Notes: generated by a model from the sequence alone, not told the origin. Shown: positions 16,821 through 27,329, numbered from the stretch's first letter. The stretch is DNA of 64,000 nucleotides from Streptomyces echinoruber (GCF_014651135.1 NZ_BMWH01000009.1:1-64000); one strand, 5' to 3'. Translations and numbers: made by a program.

Positions 16821-17300
16821 GTGTGCGAGTACTGCGGATGCCAGGCGGTGCGGACGATCGACGAGCTGACCCAGGAGCACGAGTGGGTCGTCCGTCTCAT
16901 CAGTCACGTCCGGGACGCCCGGCGGGACGGCGCGATCGCCCGGATGGCGGGGCTGGCGCGTGAGATCGCCGCCGTGCTGCACCCGCACACGCGGGTGGAG
17001 GAGCACGGACTGTTCCCGGCGATGTCCGAGGAGTTCCCCGAGAAGATCGCCGCGCTGGAGGACGAACACCGGCGTATCGAGGCGGTACTGGCCGAGGCGG
17101 ACGGCGCGTTCCTGACCGACCCGAGCTGGCCGGACCGGCTGATCGACGCGCTGAACCTGCTGCGCGAGCACATCCTCAAGGAGCAGGACGGCGTCTTCCC
17201 CGCCGCCCTGGCGCTGCTGGACACCGAGCAGTGGGAGGCCGTGGAGGCGGTGCGCGCCCAGGTCGGCACCCACGCGCCGGGAGCCGTCCCCCAGACCTGA
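16821..17300 (+). CDS. Hemerythrin-domain protein with N-terminal Cys cluster
   Basis: 159 residues from GTG 16821 with AAGGAAGG eight bases upstream. It opens with MCEYCGC and continues as a four-helix hemerythrin-like domain with the expected His and Glu ligands (QEHEWVV, HPHTRVEEHGLFP, EDEHRRIEAV, REHILKEQDGVFP). Hemerythrin-like proteins bind a non-haem diiron centre that reacts with O2 or NO. Sitting between narK and narG, it may protect or repair iron-sulfur or diiron centres against nitric oxide made from nitrite, as RIC/YtfE proteins do, or sense gas. That role is inferred. Confidence 0.85.
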   Translation: MCEYCGCQAVRTIDELTQEHEWVVRLISHVRDARRDGAIARMAGLAREIAAVLHPHTRVEEHGLFPAMSEEFPEKIAALEDEHRRIEAVLAEADGAFLTDPSWPDRLIDALNLLREHILKEQDGVFPAALALLDTEQWEAVEAVRAQVGTHAPGAVPQT

Positions 17301-17424
17301 CGCCCCCGCTCCCGGCCGTCCTGTCCTCGGCCGTCCTGTCCTCGGCCGTCCCGCGCCTGGCCCCGCCGCCCCCCGGACCTTCCGTTCCCGTCCCTCCCGC
17401 CCCCGATCACCCGCCCGGCCGCAG

Positions 17425-17466
17425 CCCCCGCCGCCGGGCGGAGTGCCGCCCGCCCGGCGGCGGGGG
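17425..17466. terminator. Perfect 17-bp hairpin upstream of narG
   Basis: CCCCCGCCGCCGGGCGG (17425-17441) and its exact complement (17450-17466) flank the loop AGTGCCGC. It lies between the hemerythrin gene and narG and may be a terminator or an attenuator separating narK-hemerythrin from narGHJI. Confidence 0.6.
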
Positions 17467-17590
17467 CCGTGAGGAAATCCAAAACCGGAGGTGTGGGAGG
17501 CAGCGATTGTGGCAAGGCGTGGGATGGCGTTCCCTGGAGAGCCGGGGCGAGTATCCGAGAGGGCCTTCGAGCCCGGGAAAGGGCGGCACG

Positions 17591-20500
17591 GTGGCCACCG
17601 AGACCGATCCGCTGCCGGAGGGCGGGCCCGCGATGCGCGGGGCGGGACTGGACGGCGAGGTGACGGACGCCCTGGTGCGCTCCCGCCGGTTCTTCACCCG
17701 CGCCGAGATCTCCGACGACCTGCGTTCGCTGCACAAGAGGGGCGGCCGGCAGGCCGACGCGTTCTACCGGGACCGGTGGTCGCACGACAAGGTGGTCCGC
17801 TCCACGCACGGCGTGAACTGCACCGGTTCCTGCTCGTGGAAGGTGTACGTCAAGGACGGCATCATCACCTGGGAGGCGCAGCAGACCGACTACCCCTCGG
17901 TGGGCCCGGACCGCCCGGAGTACGAGCCGCGCGGCTGCCCGCGCGGGGCGGCCTTCTCCTGGTACACGTACTCCCCGACCCGCATCCGCTACCCGTACGT
18001 GCGGGGCGTGCTGCTGCAGATGTACCGGGAGGCCAAGGCCCGGCTGGGCGATCCGGTGGCGGCCTGGGCGGACATCGTCTCCGACCCGGAGCGCGCTCGG
18101 CGCTACAAGCGGGCCCGCGGCAAGGGCGGCCTGGTGCGGGCGAGTTGGGAGGAGGCGGTGGAGCTGGCCGCCGCCGCCCACGTGCACACCATCAAGACCT
18201 ACGGGCCGGACCGGCTGGCCGGGTTCTCGCCGATCCCGGCGATGTCGATGGTCTCGCACGCGGCCGGGGCGCGCTTCTACTCGCTGCTGGGCGGGGTGAT
18301 GCTGTCGTTCTACGACTGGTACGCCGACCTGCCCGTCGCCTCCCCGCAGGTGTTCGGCGACCAGACCGACGTGCCGGAGTCGGGGGACTGGTGGGACGCC
18401 GGCTACCTGATCATGTGGGGTTCCAACCTGCCGGTGACCCGCACCCCGGACGCCCACTGGATGGCCGAGGCCCGCTACCGCGGCCAGAAGGTGGTGGCGG
18501 TCTCCCCCGACTACGCGGACAACGTGAAGTCCGCCGACGAGTGGCTCGCCGCCCGGCCCGGCACCGACGGGGCCCTCGCCATGGCCATGGGCCACGTCGT
18601 CCTGAAGGAGTTCTTCGTCGAGCGGCAGGCGGACCGCTTCCTGTCGTACGTCAAGCGCTACACCGACCTGCCCTTCCTGGTCACGCTCGACGAACCCGGC
18701 GGGGGAGCCACGGGCGACGAACCCGGCGGGGGAACGCGGGGCGTCCACCGGCCGGGCAAGTTCCTCACCGCCGCCGACCTGGGCGGCGAGCAGGCGGCGG
18801 CCGAGCACGCCGAGTTCCGCACCGTGCTGCTGGACGCGGCCACCGGCCGCCCGGTGGTCCCCAACGGCACTCTCGGTGACCGGTTCGCGCGGAGCGGCGC
18901 GGGCAAGTGGAACCTGGACCTCGGCGACACCGACCCGCTGCTGTCGGCCGCGGGCGGCGACGAGGCGCCGGTGACGGTGGAACTGCCGCGCTTCGACGCA
19001 CCCGACGGCGGCGCGGGCCGGCTGCTGCGGGGCGTGCCCGTGCGCAGGGTGGCCGGACGGCTGGTCACCACGGTGTTCGACCTGCTGCTGGCGCAGTACG
19101 GGGTGGCGCGCCCCGGGCTGCCCGGCCGGTGGCCGGCGTCGTACGACGACGCGAGCGAGCCGTACACCCCGGCCTGGCAGGCCGGGATCACCGGTGTCGC
19201 GGCGGAGAAGGCCGCCCGGATCGCGCGGGAGTTCGCGGCCAACGCGGAGGAGTCCGGCAGCCGCTCCATGATCATCATGGGGGCGGGGACGAACCACTGG
19301 TTCCACTCCGACACCATCTACCGCGCCTTCCTCACCCTGACCACGCTGACCGGCTGCCAGGGCGTCAACGGCGGCGGCTGGGCCCACTACGTCGGCCAGG
19401 AGAAGGTCCGGCCGCTCACCGGCTACTCGGTGATCGCGACCGCCGCCGACTGGAACCGCCCGGCCCGGCAGATGATCCAGACCGCCTACTGGTACCTGCA
19501 CAGCGACCAGTTCCGCTACGACCCCTTCTCCGCCGACACCCTCGCCGCCGCCGGCTCCGGCGGCCCGTTCGCCGGGAAGGCCACCGCCGACGTCATCGCG
19601 CAGTCGGCCCGCCTGGGCTGGATGCCCTCCTACCCCACCTTCGACCGCAACCCGCTCGACCTCGCCGACGAGGCCGAACGGGCCGGCCGCGAGGTGGCCG
19701 AGCACGTCGTGGCGGAACTGAAGGCCGGGCGGCTGCGGTTCGCGGGCGAGGACCCCGACGCCCCGGAGAACTTCCCGCGAGTGCTGACCGTGTGGCGGGC
19801 CAATCTGCTCGGCTCCTCCGCCAAGGGCAACGAGTACTTCCTCACACACCTGCTGGGCACCGACTCCTCGCTGCGCGCCGAGGAGGCCCCGCCCGGGGCG
19901 CGCCCCCGGGACGTGGTGTGGCGGGAACAGGCCCCGGTCGGCAAGCTCGACCTGCTGCTCACCCTCGACTTCCGCATGACCAGTACCACCGTCTTCTCCG
20001 ACGTGGTGCTGCCCGCGGCGACCTGGTACGAGAAGCACGACCTGTCCAGCACGGACATGCACCCCTACGTCCACGCCTTCAGCCCGGCGATCGCCCCGCC
20101 GTGGCAGACCCGCACCGACTTCGACGCCTTCCACACCCTCGCCGGGGAGTTCAGCCGCCAGGCCGCCCGGCACCTGGGCGTGCGCCGGGACGTGGTCGCC
20201 GCCCCGCTGCTGCACGACACCCCGGACGAACTGGCCACCCCGCACGGACGCGTGAAGGACTGGAAGGCCGGCGAGTGCGAGCCCGTGCCCGGCCGCACCC
20301 TGCCCAAGCTGATCACGGTGGAACGCGACTACGGGGCCGTCGCCGAGAAGATGGCCGCCCTCGGCCCGCTGCTGGACAGCCTGGGCGCCACCACCAAGGG
20401 CATCACCTTCACGGTCGACCGGGAACTGGACCACCTGCGGCACAAGAACGGCACCGTACGCGGGGGAGTGGCCGACGGCCGCCCGTCGATCGCCCGGGAC

Positions 20501-21361
20501 GCCCACGCCTGCGAGGCGATCCTCGCCCTGTCCGGCACCACCAACGGCCACCTGGCCACCCAGGGCTTCCACACCTTGGAGGCCCGCACCGGGACCCCGC
20601 TGGCGGACCTGGCCGCCGAACACGAGGGCAAGCAGGTCACCTTCGCCGACACCCAGGCCGCCCCGGTCCCCGTCATCACCTCGCCCGAGTGGTCCGGCTC
20701 GGAGACCGGCGGGCGCCGCTACTCGCCCTTCACCGTCAACGTCGAACGCCTCAAGCCCTGGCACACCCTCACCGGACGCCAGCACTTCTACCTCGACCAC
20801 GACTGGATCAGCGCTCTGGGCGAACAACTCCCCGTCTACCGGCCCCCGTTGGACATGCACGTGCTGTTCGGCGAGCCCCGCGTCGGCGAACGGGGCGAGC
20901 TCGGCCTGACCGTGCGCTACCTGACCCCGCACAACAAGTGGTCCATCCACTCCGAGTACCAGGACAACCTGTTCATGCTGTCGCTGTCCCGGGGCGGGCC
21001 GACGATCTGGATGAGCACGAAGGACGCGGCGAAGATCGGCGTGCGCGACAACGACTGGATCGAGGCGGTCAACCGCAACGGCGTCGTCGCCGCCCGCGCG
21101 ATCGTCTCGCACCGCATGCCCGAGGGCACCGTCTACATGCACCACGCCCAGGACCGGCTCATCGACGTCCCCCGCACCGAGACCGGCGGACGCCGCGGCG
21201 GCATCCACAACTCCCTGACCCGCCTGCTGATCAAACCGAGCCATCTCATCGGCGGCTACGCCCAGTTGTCGTACGCCTTCAACTACCTGGGGCCGACCGG
21301 CAACCAGCGCGACGAGATCACGGTCATCCGCCGGCGCACCGACCAGGAGGTGGAGTACTGA
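17591..21361 (+). CDS. narG: Respiratory nitrate reductase alpha subunit
   Basis: 1256 residues from GTG 17591 (GGGAAAGGG upstream), close to the usual 1230-1250. The N-terminus has the HGVNCTGSCSWKVY segment of the FS0 iron-sulfur cluster, completed by GCPRG. The molybdenum site is marked by the Asp of the YADLPVASPQVFGDQ segment, as in NarG. Molybdopterin-dinucleotide-binding regions follow throughout. It reduces nitrate to nitrite on the inner face of the membrane as part of NarGHI. Two in-frame GGGxGDEPGGG-like repeats near residues 365-385 (18700-18735) form a small insertion. narH follows after one base. Confidence 0.97.
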   Translation: MATETDPLPEGGPAMRGAGLDGEVTDALVRSRRFFTRAEISDDLRSLHKRGGRQADAFYRDRWSHDKVVRSTHGVNCTGSCSWKVYVKDGIITWEAQQTDYPSVGPDRPEYEPRGCPRGAAFSWYTYSPTRIRYPYVRGVLLQMYREAKARLGDPVAAWADIVSDPERARRYKRARGKGGLVRASWEEAVELAAAAHVHTIKTYGPDRLAGFSPIPAMSMVSHAAGARFYSLLGGVMLSFYDWYADLPVASPQVFGDQTDVPESGDWWDAGYLIMWGSNLPVTRTPDAHWMAEARYRGQKVVAVSPDYADNVKSADEWLAARPGTDGALAMAMGHVVLKEFFVERQADRFLSYVKRYTDLPFLVTLDEPGGGATGDEPGGGTRGVHRPGKFLTAADLGGEQAAAEHAEFRTVLLDAATGRPVVPNGTLGDRFARSGAGKWNLDLGDTDPLLSAAGGDEAPVTVELPRFDAPDGGAGRLLRGVPVRRVAGRLVTTVFDLLLAQYGVARPGLPGRWPASYDDASEPYTPAWQAGITGVAAEKAARIAREFAANAEESGSRSMIIMGAGTNHWFHSDTIYRAFLTLTTLTGCQGVNGGGWAHYVGQEKVRPLTGYSVIATAADWNRPARQMIQTAYWYLHSDQFRYDPFSADTLAAAGSGGPFAGKATADVIAQSARLGWMPSYPTFDRNPLDLADEAERAGREVAEHVVAELKAGRLRFAGEDPDAPENFPRVLTVWRANLLGSSAKGNEYFLTHLLGTDSSLRAEEAPPGARPRDVVWREQAPVGKLDLLLTLDFRMTSTTVFSDVVLPAATWYEKHDLSSTDMHPYVHAFSPAIAPPWQTRTDFDAFHTLAGEFSRQAARHLGVRRDVVAAPLLHDTPDELATPHGRVKDWKAGECEPVPGRTLPKLITVERDYGAVAEKMAALGPLLDSLGATTKGITFTVDRELDHLRHKNGTVRGGVADGRPSIARDAHACEAILALSGTTNGHLATQGFHTLEARTGTPLADLAAEHEGKQVTFADTQAAPVPVITSPEWSGSETGGRRYSPFTVNVERLKPWHTLTGRQHFYLDHDWISALGEQLPVYRPPLDMHVLFGEPRVGERGELGLTVRYLTPHNKWSIHSEYQDNLFMLSLSRGGPTIWMSTKDAAKIGVRDNDWIEAVNRNGVVAARAIVSHRMPEGTVYMHHAQDRLIDVPRTETGGRRGGIHNSLTRLLIKPSHLIGGYAQLSYAFNYLGPTGNQRDEITVIRRRTDQEVEY

Positions 21362-21362
21362 C

Positions 21363-23069
21363 ATGCGCGTGATGGCCCAGATGGCGATGGTGATGAACCT
21401 CGACAAGTGCATCGGCTGCCACACCTGCTCCGTCACCTGCAAGCAGGCGTGGACCAACCGCACCGGCGTCGAGTACGTCTGGTTCAACAACGTCGAGACC
21501 CGCCCCGGCCAGGGCTACCCCCGCCGCTACGAGGACCAGGACACCTGGCAGGGCGGCTGGGAACTCAACAAGCGCGGCAGGCTCACCCTGAAGGCCGGCG
21601 GCCGCCTGAAGAAACTGATCAGCATCTTCTCCAACCCCAAACTGCCCTCCCTGGACGACTACTACGAACCCTGGACGTACGACTACGAGACGCTCACCAA
21701 CGCACCGCTGCAGGAACACACCCCGGTCGCCCGCCCCAAGTCCCTCATCTCCGGCAAGGACATGAAGATCTCCTGGTCGGCGAACTGGGACGACGACCTC
21801 GCCGGCTCCGCCGAGCACGGCGAGAAGGACGTGCTGCTCCGCGAGGTCTCCGAGAAGATCAAGCTGGAGTTCGAGCAGACCTTCATGTTCTACCTGCCGC
21901 GCATCTGCGAGCACTGTCTCAACCCCTCGTGCGCGGCCTCCTGCCCCTCCGGCGCCCTCTACAAGCGCACCGAGGACGGCATCGTCCTGGTCGACCAGGA
22001 CCGCTGCCGCGGCTGGCGGATGTGCGTCACAGGCTGCCCGTACAAGAAGGTCTACTTCAACCACCGCACCGGCAAGGCCGAGAAGTGCACCTTCTGCTTC
22101 CCCCGCGTCGAGGTCGGCCTGCCCACCGTCTGCTCCGAGACCTGCGTGGGCCGGCTGCGCTACATCGGCCTGGTCCTCTACGACGCCGACCGCGTCCTGC
22201 CGGCCGCCTGTACTCCCGACGACACCGACCTGTACGAGGCGCAGCGCCAGGTCTTCCTCGACCCCCACGACCCGCACGTGGCCGCCGAGGCCGAGCGGGC
22301 CGGCATCCCGCGCGACTGGATCGAGGCCGCGCGGCGCTCACCGGTGTACGCGCTGATCAACACCTACCGGGTGGCGCTGCCGCTGCACCCGGAGTACCGC
22401 ACCCTGCCCATGGTCTGGTACATCCCGCCGCTGTCCCCGGTCGTCGACGCCGTCCGCGACACCGGCCACGACGCCGAGGACCACCGCACCCTCTTCGCCG
22501 CCGTCGACGCGCTGCGCATCCCCGTCGACTACCTCGCCCAGCTGTTCACCGCGGGCGACCCGGCCCCGGTCGACGCGGTCCTGCGCCGGCTGGCCGCCAT
22601 GCGCTCCTACCTGCGCGACATCAACCTCGGCCGTGAACCGGACGCGTCCATCCCCGCCGCGGTCGGCATGAGCGAGGAGGAGATGTACGACATGTACCGG
22701 CTGCTCGCCCTGGCCAAGTACGACGAGCGCTACGTCATCCCGCCCGCGCACGCCGAACAGGCCCACCAGCTCGAGGAACTCGCCACCGAGTGCAGCCTCG
22801 ACCGCGAGGGCGGCCCCGGCATGGGCGGCTGGGGGCCCTTCGGCGAATCCTCCGGCGGCGCCGCGCCGATCGCCGTCGAGAACTACCGGGCCCTGCACGA
22901 CCGGCAGACCTCCGACACCCCCGCCGCGCCGGTCGACAAGGAGACCCGGGTCAACCTCCTCAACTGGGACGGCAAGGGCTCACCGCCCGGCCTGTTCCCG
23001 CCCAGGCCGCCCACCGGCGGCGCCGCCGGCAGCGCCGGCAGAGGCGGGGAGGTCGAGCCGAAGCCATGA
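21363..23069 (+). CDS. narH: Respiratory nitrate reductase beta subunit
   Basis: 568 residues. It carries four ferredoxin-like cysteine groups: CIGCHTCSVTC (about 16-26), CEHCLNPSCAASC (about 183-195), CRGWRMCVTGC (about 216-226, with Trp in place of the second Cys as in the 3Fe-4S cluster), and CTFC with later CSETC. These pass electrons from the haem subunit NarI to NarG. The gene begins one base after narG and overlaps narJ by four bases. The C-terminus is Gly/Pro-rich. Confidence 0.97.
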   Translation: MRVMAQMAMVMNLDKCIGCHTCSVTCKQAWTNRTGVEYVWFNNVETRPGQGYPRRYEDQDTWQGGWELNKRGRLTLKAGGRLKKLISIFSNPKLPSLDDYYEPWTYDYETLTNAPLQEHTPVARPKSLISGKDMKISWSANWDDDLAGSAEHGEKDVLLREVSEKIKLEFEQTFMFYLPRICEHCLNPSCAASCPSGALYKRTEDGIVLVDQDRCRGWRMCVTGCPYKKVYFNHRTGKAEKCTFCFPRVEVGLPTVCSETCVGRLRYIGLVLYDADRVLPAACTPDDTDLYEAQRQVFLDPHDPHVAAEAERAGIPRDWIEAARRSPVYALINTYRVALPLHPEYRTLPMVWYIPPLSPVVDAVRDTGHDAEDHRTLFAAVDALRIPVDYLAQLFTAGDPAPVDAVLRRLAAMRSYLRDINLGREPDASIPAAVGMSEEEMYDMYRLLALAKYDERYVIPPAHAEQAHQLEELATECSLDREGGPGMGGWGPFGESSGGAAPIAVENYRALHDRQTSDTPAAPVDKETRVNLLNWDGKGSPPGLFPPRPPTGGAAGSAGRGGEVEPKP

Positions 23070-23734
23070 GAGCCAGGAGAAGGAGGACCGCGCGCACCGC
23101 CCGCACCGAGCCGTGGCACCCGTACGCCTGGCAGGCCCAGTCCCTCCTGCTGGCCTATCCCGACGACCGGCTCCCGGCCCACCGCGCCCTGGCCCGGCGC
23201 GCCGCGACGGCCCTGCCCCCCGCGGTCGCCGGCCCCCTGCTGGACTTCGCCGCGCGCACCGAGCACGTCCCGGCCGACGACCTGGCGGCCGCGTACGTGG
23301 CCACCTTCGACCACCGCAAACGCTGCTGCCCGTACCTGACGTACTACGCCCACGGCGACACCCGCAAACGCGGCATCGCCCTGCTCCGGCTCAAACAGAC
23401 CTACGCCGCCGCGGGCTGGCGCCTGAGTGACGACGAACTGCCCGACCACCTCGCCGTCGTCCTGGAGTTCGCCGCCGCCGAACCGGCCACCGGCCACCGC
23501 CTCCTCACCGAGCACCGCGCCGGCCTGGAACTGCTGCGTCTCGCCCTGCGCGACGACGGCTCCCCCTGGGCGGCCCTGCTGGACTCCGTCACCGCGACCC
23601 TGCCGCCGCTCGCGGGCGACGAACACCAGGCCGTCGCCCGCCTGGCCGCCCAGGGCCCGCCGGAGGAGCAGGTCGGCCTCGCCCCCTACCCGCCCGAGCA
23701 GCCCGTGCCCGACTCCGCAGGAGGTCCCCGATGA
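23066..23734 (+). CDS. narJ: Nitrate reductase molybdenum cofactor assembly chaperone
   Basis: 222 residues from ATG 23066, overlapping the narH stop (ATGA). It is an all-helical TorD/NarJ-type chaperone with the family segment FDHRKRCCPYLTYYAHGDTR near residue 85-105. NarJ is needed to insert the molybdenum cofactor into NarG and attach NarGH to NarI; it is not part of the final enzyme. It overlaps narI by four bases. The Arg-rich first 12 residues may mean the true start is slightly later. Confidence 0.94.
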   Translation: MRARRRRTARTARTEPWHPYAWQAQSLLLAYPDDRLPAHRALARRAATALPPAVAGPLLDFAARTEHVPADDLAAAYVATFDHRKRCCPYLTYYAHGDTRKRGIALLRLKQTYAAAGWRLSDDELPDHLAVVLEFAAAEPATGHRLLTEHRAGLELLRLALRDDGSPWAALLDSVTATLPPLAGDEHQAVARLAAQGPPEEQVGLAPYPPEQPVPDSAGGPR

Positions 23735-24519
23735 CCGCTGCCGCACAAGCGGCGACCACGGCCCCGCACACGCTGACCACGGCGGCCGGGACCGGTACCG
23801 GCGGCATCCTGCTGTGGGTCGTCCTGCCGTACCTCGCCCTGGCCGTGTTCGTCCTCGGCCACGTCTGGCGCTACCGTTACGACAAGTTCGGCTGGACCAC
23901 CCGCTCCTCCCAGCTCTACGAGAACCGCCTGCTGCGCATCGGCAGCCCGCTGTTCCACTTCGGCGTCCTGGTCGTGCTGCTCGGCCACATCGGCGGCCTG
24001 GTCGTCCCCAAGAGCTGGACCGAGGCCGCCGGGATCGGCGAGGACGCCTACCACGCGACCGCGGTCGCCCTCGGCACCGTCGCCGGCGTCTGCACGCTGG
24101 GCGGCCTGGCCATCCTCGTCTACCGGCGCCGCACCGTCGGCCCCGTCTTCTCCGCCACCACCCGCAACGACAAGGCGATGTACGCCTCGCTCACCGCGAC
24201 CATCGTCCTCGGCCTGGCCGCCACCGTCGCCGCCAACCTCGTCGGCGGCGGCTACGACTACCGCGAGACCATCTCCGTCTGGTTCCGCTCGATCTTCTCC
24301 CTGCGGCCCGACCCGGACCGGATGACCGGCGCCCCGATCCTCTTCCAACTGCACGCGATCAGCGCGATGCTGCTCTTCGCGGCCTGGCCCTTCACCCGCC
24401 TCGTCCACATGCTCACCGCGCCCGTCGGCTATCTGACCCGCCCCTACATCGTCTACCGCAGCCGCGACACCCGGCTGGGAGCCCGCGCCCCCCGCCGCGG
24501 CTGGGAACGCATCGGATGA
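23731..24519 (+). CDS. narI: Respiratory nitrate reductase gamma subunit (cytochrome b)
   Basis: 262 residues with five membrane helices. The expected haem-ligand histidines are present in the helices (HFGVLVVLLGHIGG near residues 74-87; LHAISAMLLFAAWPFTRLVHM near 207-227). It takes electrons from menaquinol at the membrane and passes them to NarH. The start overlaps the narJ stop (ATGA), completing a tightly coupled narGHJI operon. Confidence 0.96.
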   Translation: MTAAAQAATTAPHTLTTAAGTGTGGILLWVVLPYLALAVFVLGHVWRYRYDKFGWTTRSSQLYENRLLRIGSPLFHFGVLVVLLGHIGGLVVPKSWTEAAGIGEDAYHATAVALGTVAGVCTLGGLAILVYRRRTVGPVFSATTRNDKAMYASLTATIVLGLAATVAANLVGGGYDYRETISVWFRSIFSLRPDPDRMTGAPILFQLHAISAMLLFAAWPFTRLVHMLTAPVGYLTRPYIVYRSRDTRLGARAPRRGWERIG

Positions 24520-24574
24520 CCGCCCGCCCGGCACCGGCCCGCAACCCGGCGACGGGGCCCACGGGCCGGCGGCC

Positions 24575-25354
24575 TCACGAAGTGCGCGGGGGCGAAGTGT
24601 GCGGGGGCGCCGGCCGCTGATCCACCGCGGAGGCGTCGGCCGGCCGATCCAGCAGGCGCAGCAGCGCGGCCCCGGTGACGGCGGCGACCGTGGCCGCCAT
24701 CAGCAGCCCGGCCAGCGCGCCGATGCCCGCGATCAGCACGGCGGACTGGCCCGGGTGCCACAGCGGCATGGCCACCGCGCAGAAGACCGCCAGCCCGGCC
24801 AGCCACGCCGCGGCCGTGGCGACGATCCACCGGTGGGCGCGGGGCACCTGCCCGCGCAGCACCCACCACTGCGCACAGCCCAGGCTCAGCAGCAGCGCCG
24901 CCCCGACGACGGCCGCCGGAACGGCCACGGCCGGCGCCGAGGGAACGCGAACGGCCAGCAGCGGGAGCAGCAGCCCCAGCAGCCAGGCGACGCAGGCGGC
25001 GCCGGCCGTGGCGGCGATCCAGCGGCGCGGCCGCACCGCGGGCAGCACCCGGCGCAGCACACGGGCCTGGGCGGCGCCGAGCAGCGCCCCCTCCGCCAGG
25101 CCGGCCGCCGGCAGCAGCGACCACGCGAGCGCGGTCGAGGCGTCACCGGCGGCGGCACCGGCCGCGGCCGGCACGCAGAACCCGACGGTCTCGCCCAGAG
25201 TCGTCCAACACCACCACGACCACCACACCCGCCTTCCGGCCGGGCGCGCGGGCCGGCGCGAGCGCGGCACCGCCGGTGCCGCACGGCCCGCCCGGGGCCC
25301 GTGCCGGCCGCCCGATCCGCCGGTCCCGTCCGCAGAAACGCCGTAGGTCCTCAT
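24575..25354 (-). CDS. Polytopic membrane protein of unknown function
   Basis: About 259 residues from ATG 25354, the most likely start because the frame upstream is poorly protein-like. After an Arg/Gly-rich cytoplasmic lead of about 45 residues there are roughly six hydrophobic segments (for example WIAATAGAACVAWLLGLLLPLL and a near repeat WIVATAAAWLAGLAVFCAVA), with Arg-rich loops between. The internal similarity suggests a duplicated two- or three-helix unit. It ends convergently to narI. No family recognised. Confidence 0.65.
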   Translation of the reverse strand: MRTYGVSADGTGGSGGRHGPRAGRAAPAVPRSRRPARPAGRRVWWSWWCWTTLGETVGFCVPAAAGAAAGDASTALAWSLLPAAGLAEGALLGAAQARVLRRVLPAVRPRRWIAATAGAACVAWLLGLLLPLLAVRVPSAPAVAVPAAVVGAALLLSLGCAQWWVLRGQVPRAHRWIVATAAAWLAGLAVFCAVAMPLWHPGQSAVLIAGIGALAGLLMAATVAAVTGAALLRLLDRPADASAVDQRPAPPHTSPPRTS

Positions 25355-25562
25355 GCTTTCGAGGATGTCCGCCACCCGCCCGCACCGCGCGGTGCCGTTC
25401 GGCCCGCCGGCCCGGCCGAACGGCACCGCCCGCCCGGTGCGCGGGCGCCGGTCCGTCCCGTCCCGTCCCGGAAGGCCCCCGCCGGCTCGTTCGGTGCTCC
25501 CCGAGACCTTCGTCGGCCCGTCCGGCGCTCCCCGAGACCTTCGTCGGCCCGTCCGTCACCTC

Positions 25563-26360
<798 letters not shown>

Positions 26361-26378
26361 ACCGCCAGGGTGCCACGT

Positions 26379-26466
26379 CCGACGCTCCCGCGCGTGCGGT
26401 GCTCCGGTGATGCTCACTGTCCCCCCTCGGTGGTGCTGCCGACGCTCCCGCGCGTGCGGTGCTCCG
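26379..26466. repeat. 28-base direct repeat, 60-base period, in a divergent promoter region
   Basis: The same 28 bases, beginning CCGACGCTCCCGCGCGTGCG, occur at 26379-26406 and 26439-26466. They lie between the HMCES gene and the secreted protein gene and could be paired binding sites or a simple duplication. Confidence 0.75.
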
Positions 26467-26541
26467 CACCGGTGGTGCCGTCGCCGGAGCGGTCGTACCG
26501 TCATTACAGAAACGCTGAGCACCACCACGGCGGGAGCCGCC

Positions 26542-27027
26542 ATGCGGAGAAAAGCCCTGTTCACAGCCGTTGCCCTCGGTACTGTCGGGTCCCTGGCGGC
26601 CGCTCTGGGGCCGCCTTCCTCCGCCGTCCCGGCCGCGGCCCCGCCCTCCGCCGCCGCGGCCCCGCAGGCCGCACGGCAGCCGGCCGGCCACCCGGTGGTG
26701 CTCGTCGACTGCTTCTGGCACGGCCGTGTCCGCCCCACCGACTTCGTCCTGGCCTGCGGCGACGGCAACAGCCGCCTGTCCTCGCTGCACTGGTCGCGGT
26801 GGAACCGCGCCGAGGCCGTCGCCCGCGGCGACAACTGGGTGAACGACTGCAAGCCGTACTGCGCGGTCGGCCACTTCCACCGGTACCCGGTCGTGGTCCG
26901 GCTCGACCACTCGCAGTCCTGGAAGAAGCACCCCTCCCTCCGGCACTACACCCGAATCCACCTGACTTACACGGACGGGCGGCCCGACGGGTTCCCGCGC
27001 ACGGTGACGTACCCGCTGTGGAACTGA
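26542..27027 (+). CDS. Secreted protein of unknown function
   Basis: 161 residues from ATG 26542 with GGGAG five bases upstream. A Sec-type signal peptide is clear (Arg-Arg-Lys, then about 15 hydrophobic residues, then an Ala/Pro-rich cleavage region). The mature part of about 115 residues has Cys residues in two groups (VDCFW and LACGDG; NDCKPYCAVG), which probably form disulfides, and several conserved-looking aromatic residues. No catalytic motif or family was recognised. Confidence 0.8.
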   Translation: MRRKALFTAVALGTVGSLAAALGPPSSAVPAAAPPSAAAAPQAARQPAGHPVVLVDCFWHGRVRPTDFVLACGDGNSRLSSLHWSRWNRAEAVARGDNWVNDCKPYCAVGHFHRYPVVVRLDHSQSWKKHPSLRHYTRIHLTYTDGRPDGFPRTVTYPLWN

Positions 27028-27329
27028 CCGGCACTGACGAAGGGGCGTGACCGTCCGGAACCCTCCGGCACCATCCGGCACCGCCCGGAGACGGTGGGAG
27101 CTGATCGGAGCCGACCGGCGTCGGCCTGGCCGACCGGGCCCAGCGACCGGTCCGGGCCGGTGAGCCCCGGGCCGGTGAACGCCGGTGCAAGGGGGAGAAA
27201 ACTCCTGGCCACGGATTCCTCCGAACGCGGGAGGCGGCAGGCCGGCCCGCCTAGCATGGGACGATCGCGCCGACGGCGTCCCGCCCGGTGCGGTGCGAGT
27301 ACGTCCGTACGTCGTCCGGGAGGCGCGGC
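27028..27329. other. Intergenic region upstream of efeO
   Basis: About 300 bases without a gene. A TAGCAT at 27252-27257 fits a vegetative -10 element, but no good -35 precedes it. No iron-box-like palindrome was found by eye. Short degenerate CCGG/ACCGG words repeat at 27055-27150. Confidence 0.4.

Noticed and set aside
16904..21490. 1528-codon minus-strand frame opposite the hemerythrin and narG genes
   Set aside because: Shadow of narG; the product is low-complexity His/Gly/Arg-rich with no fold, and narG is unmistakable.
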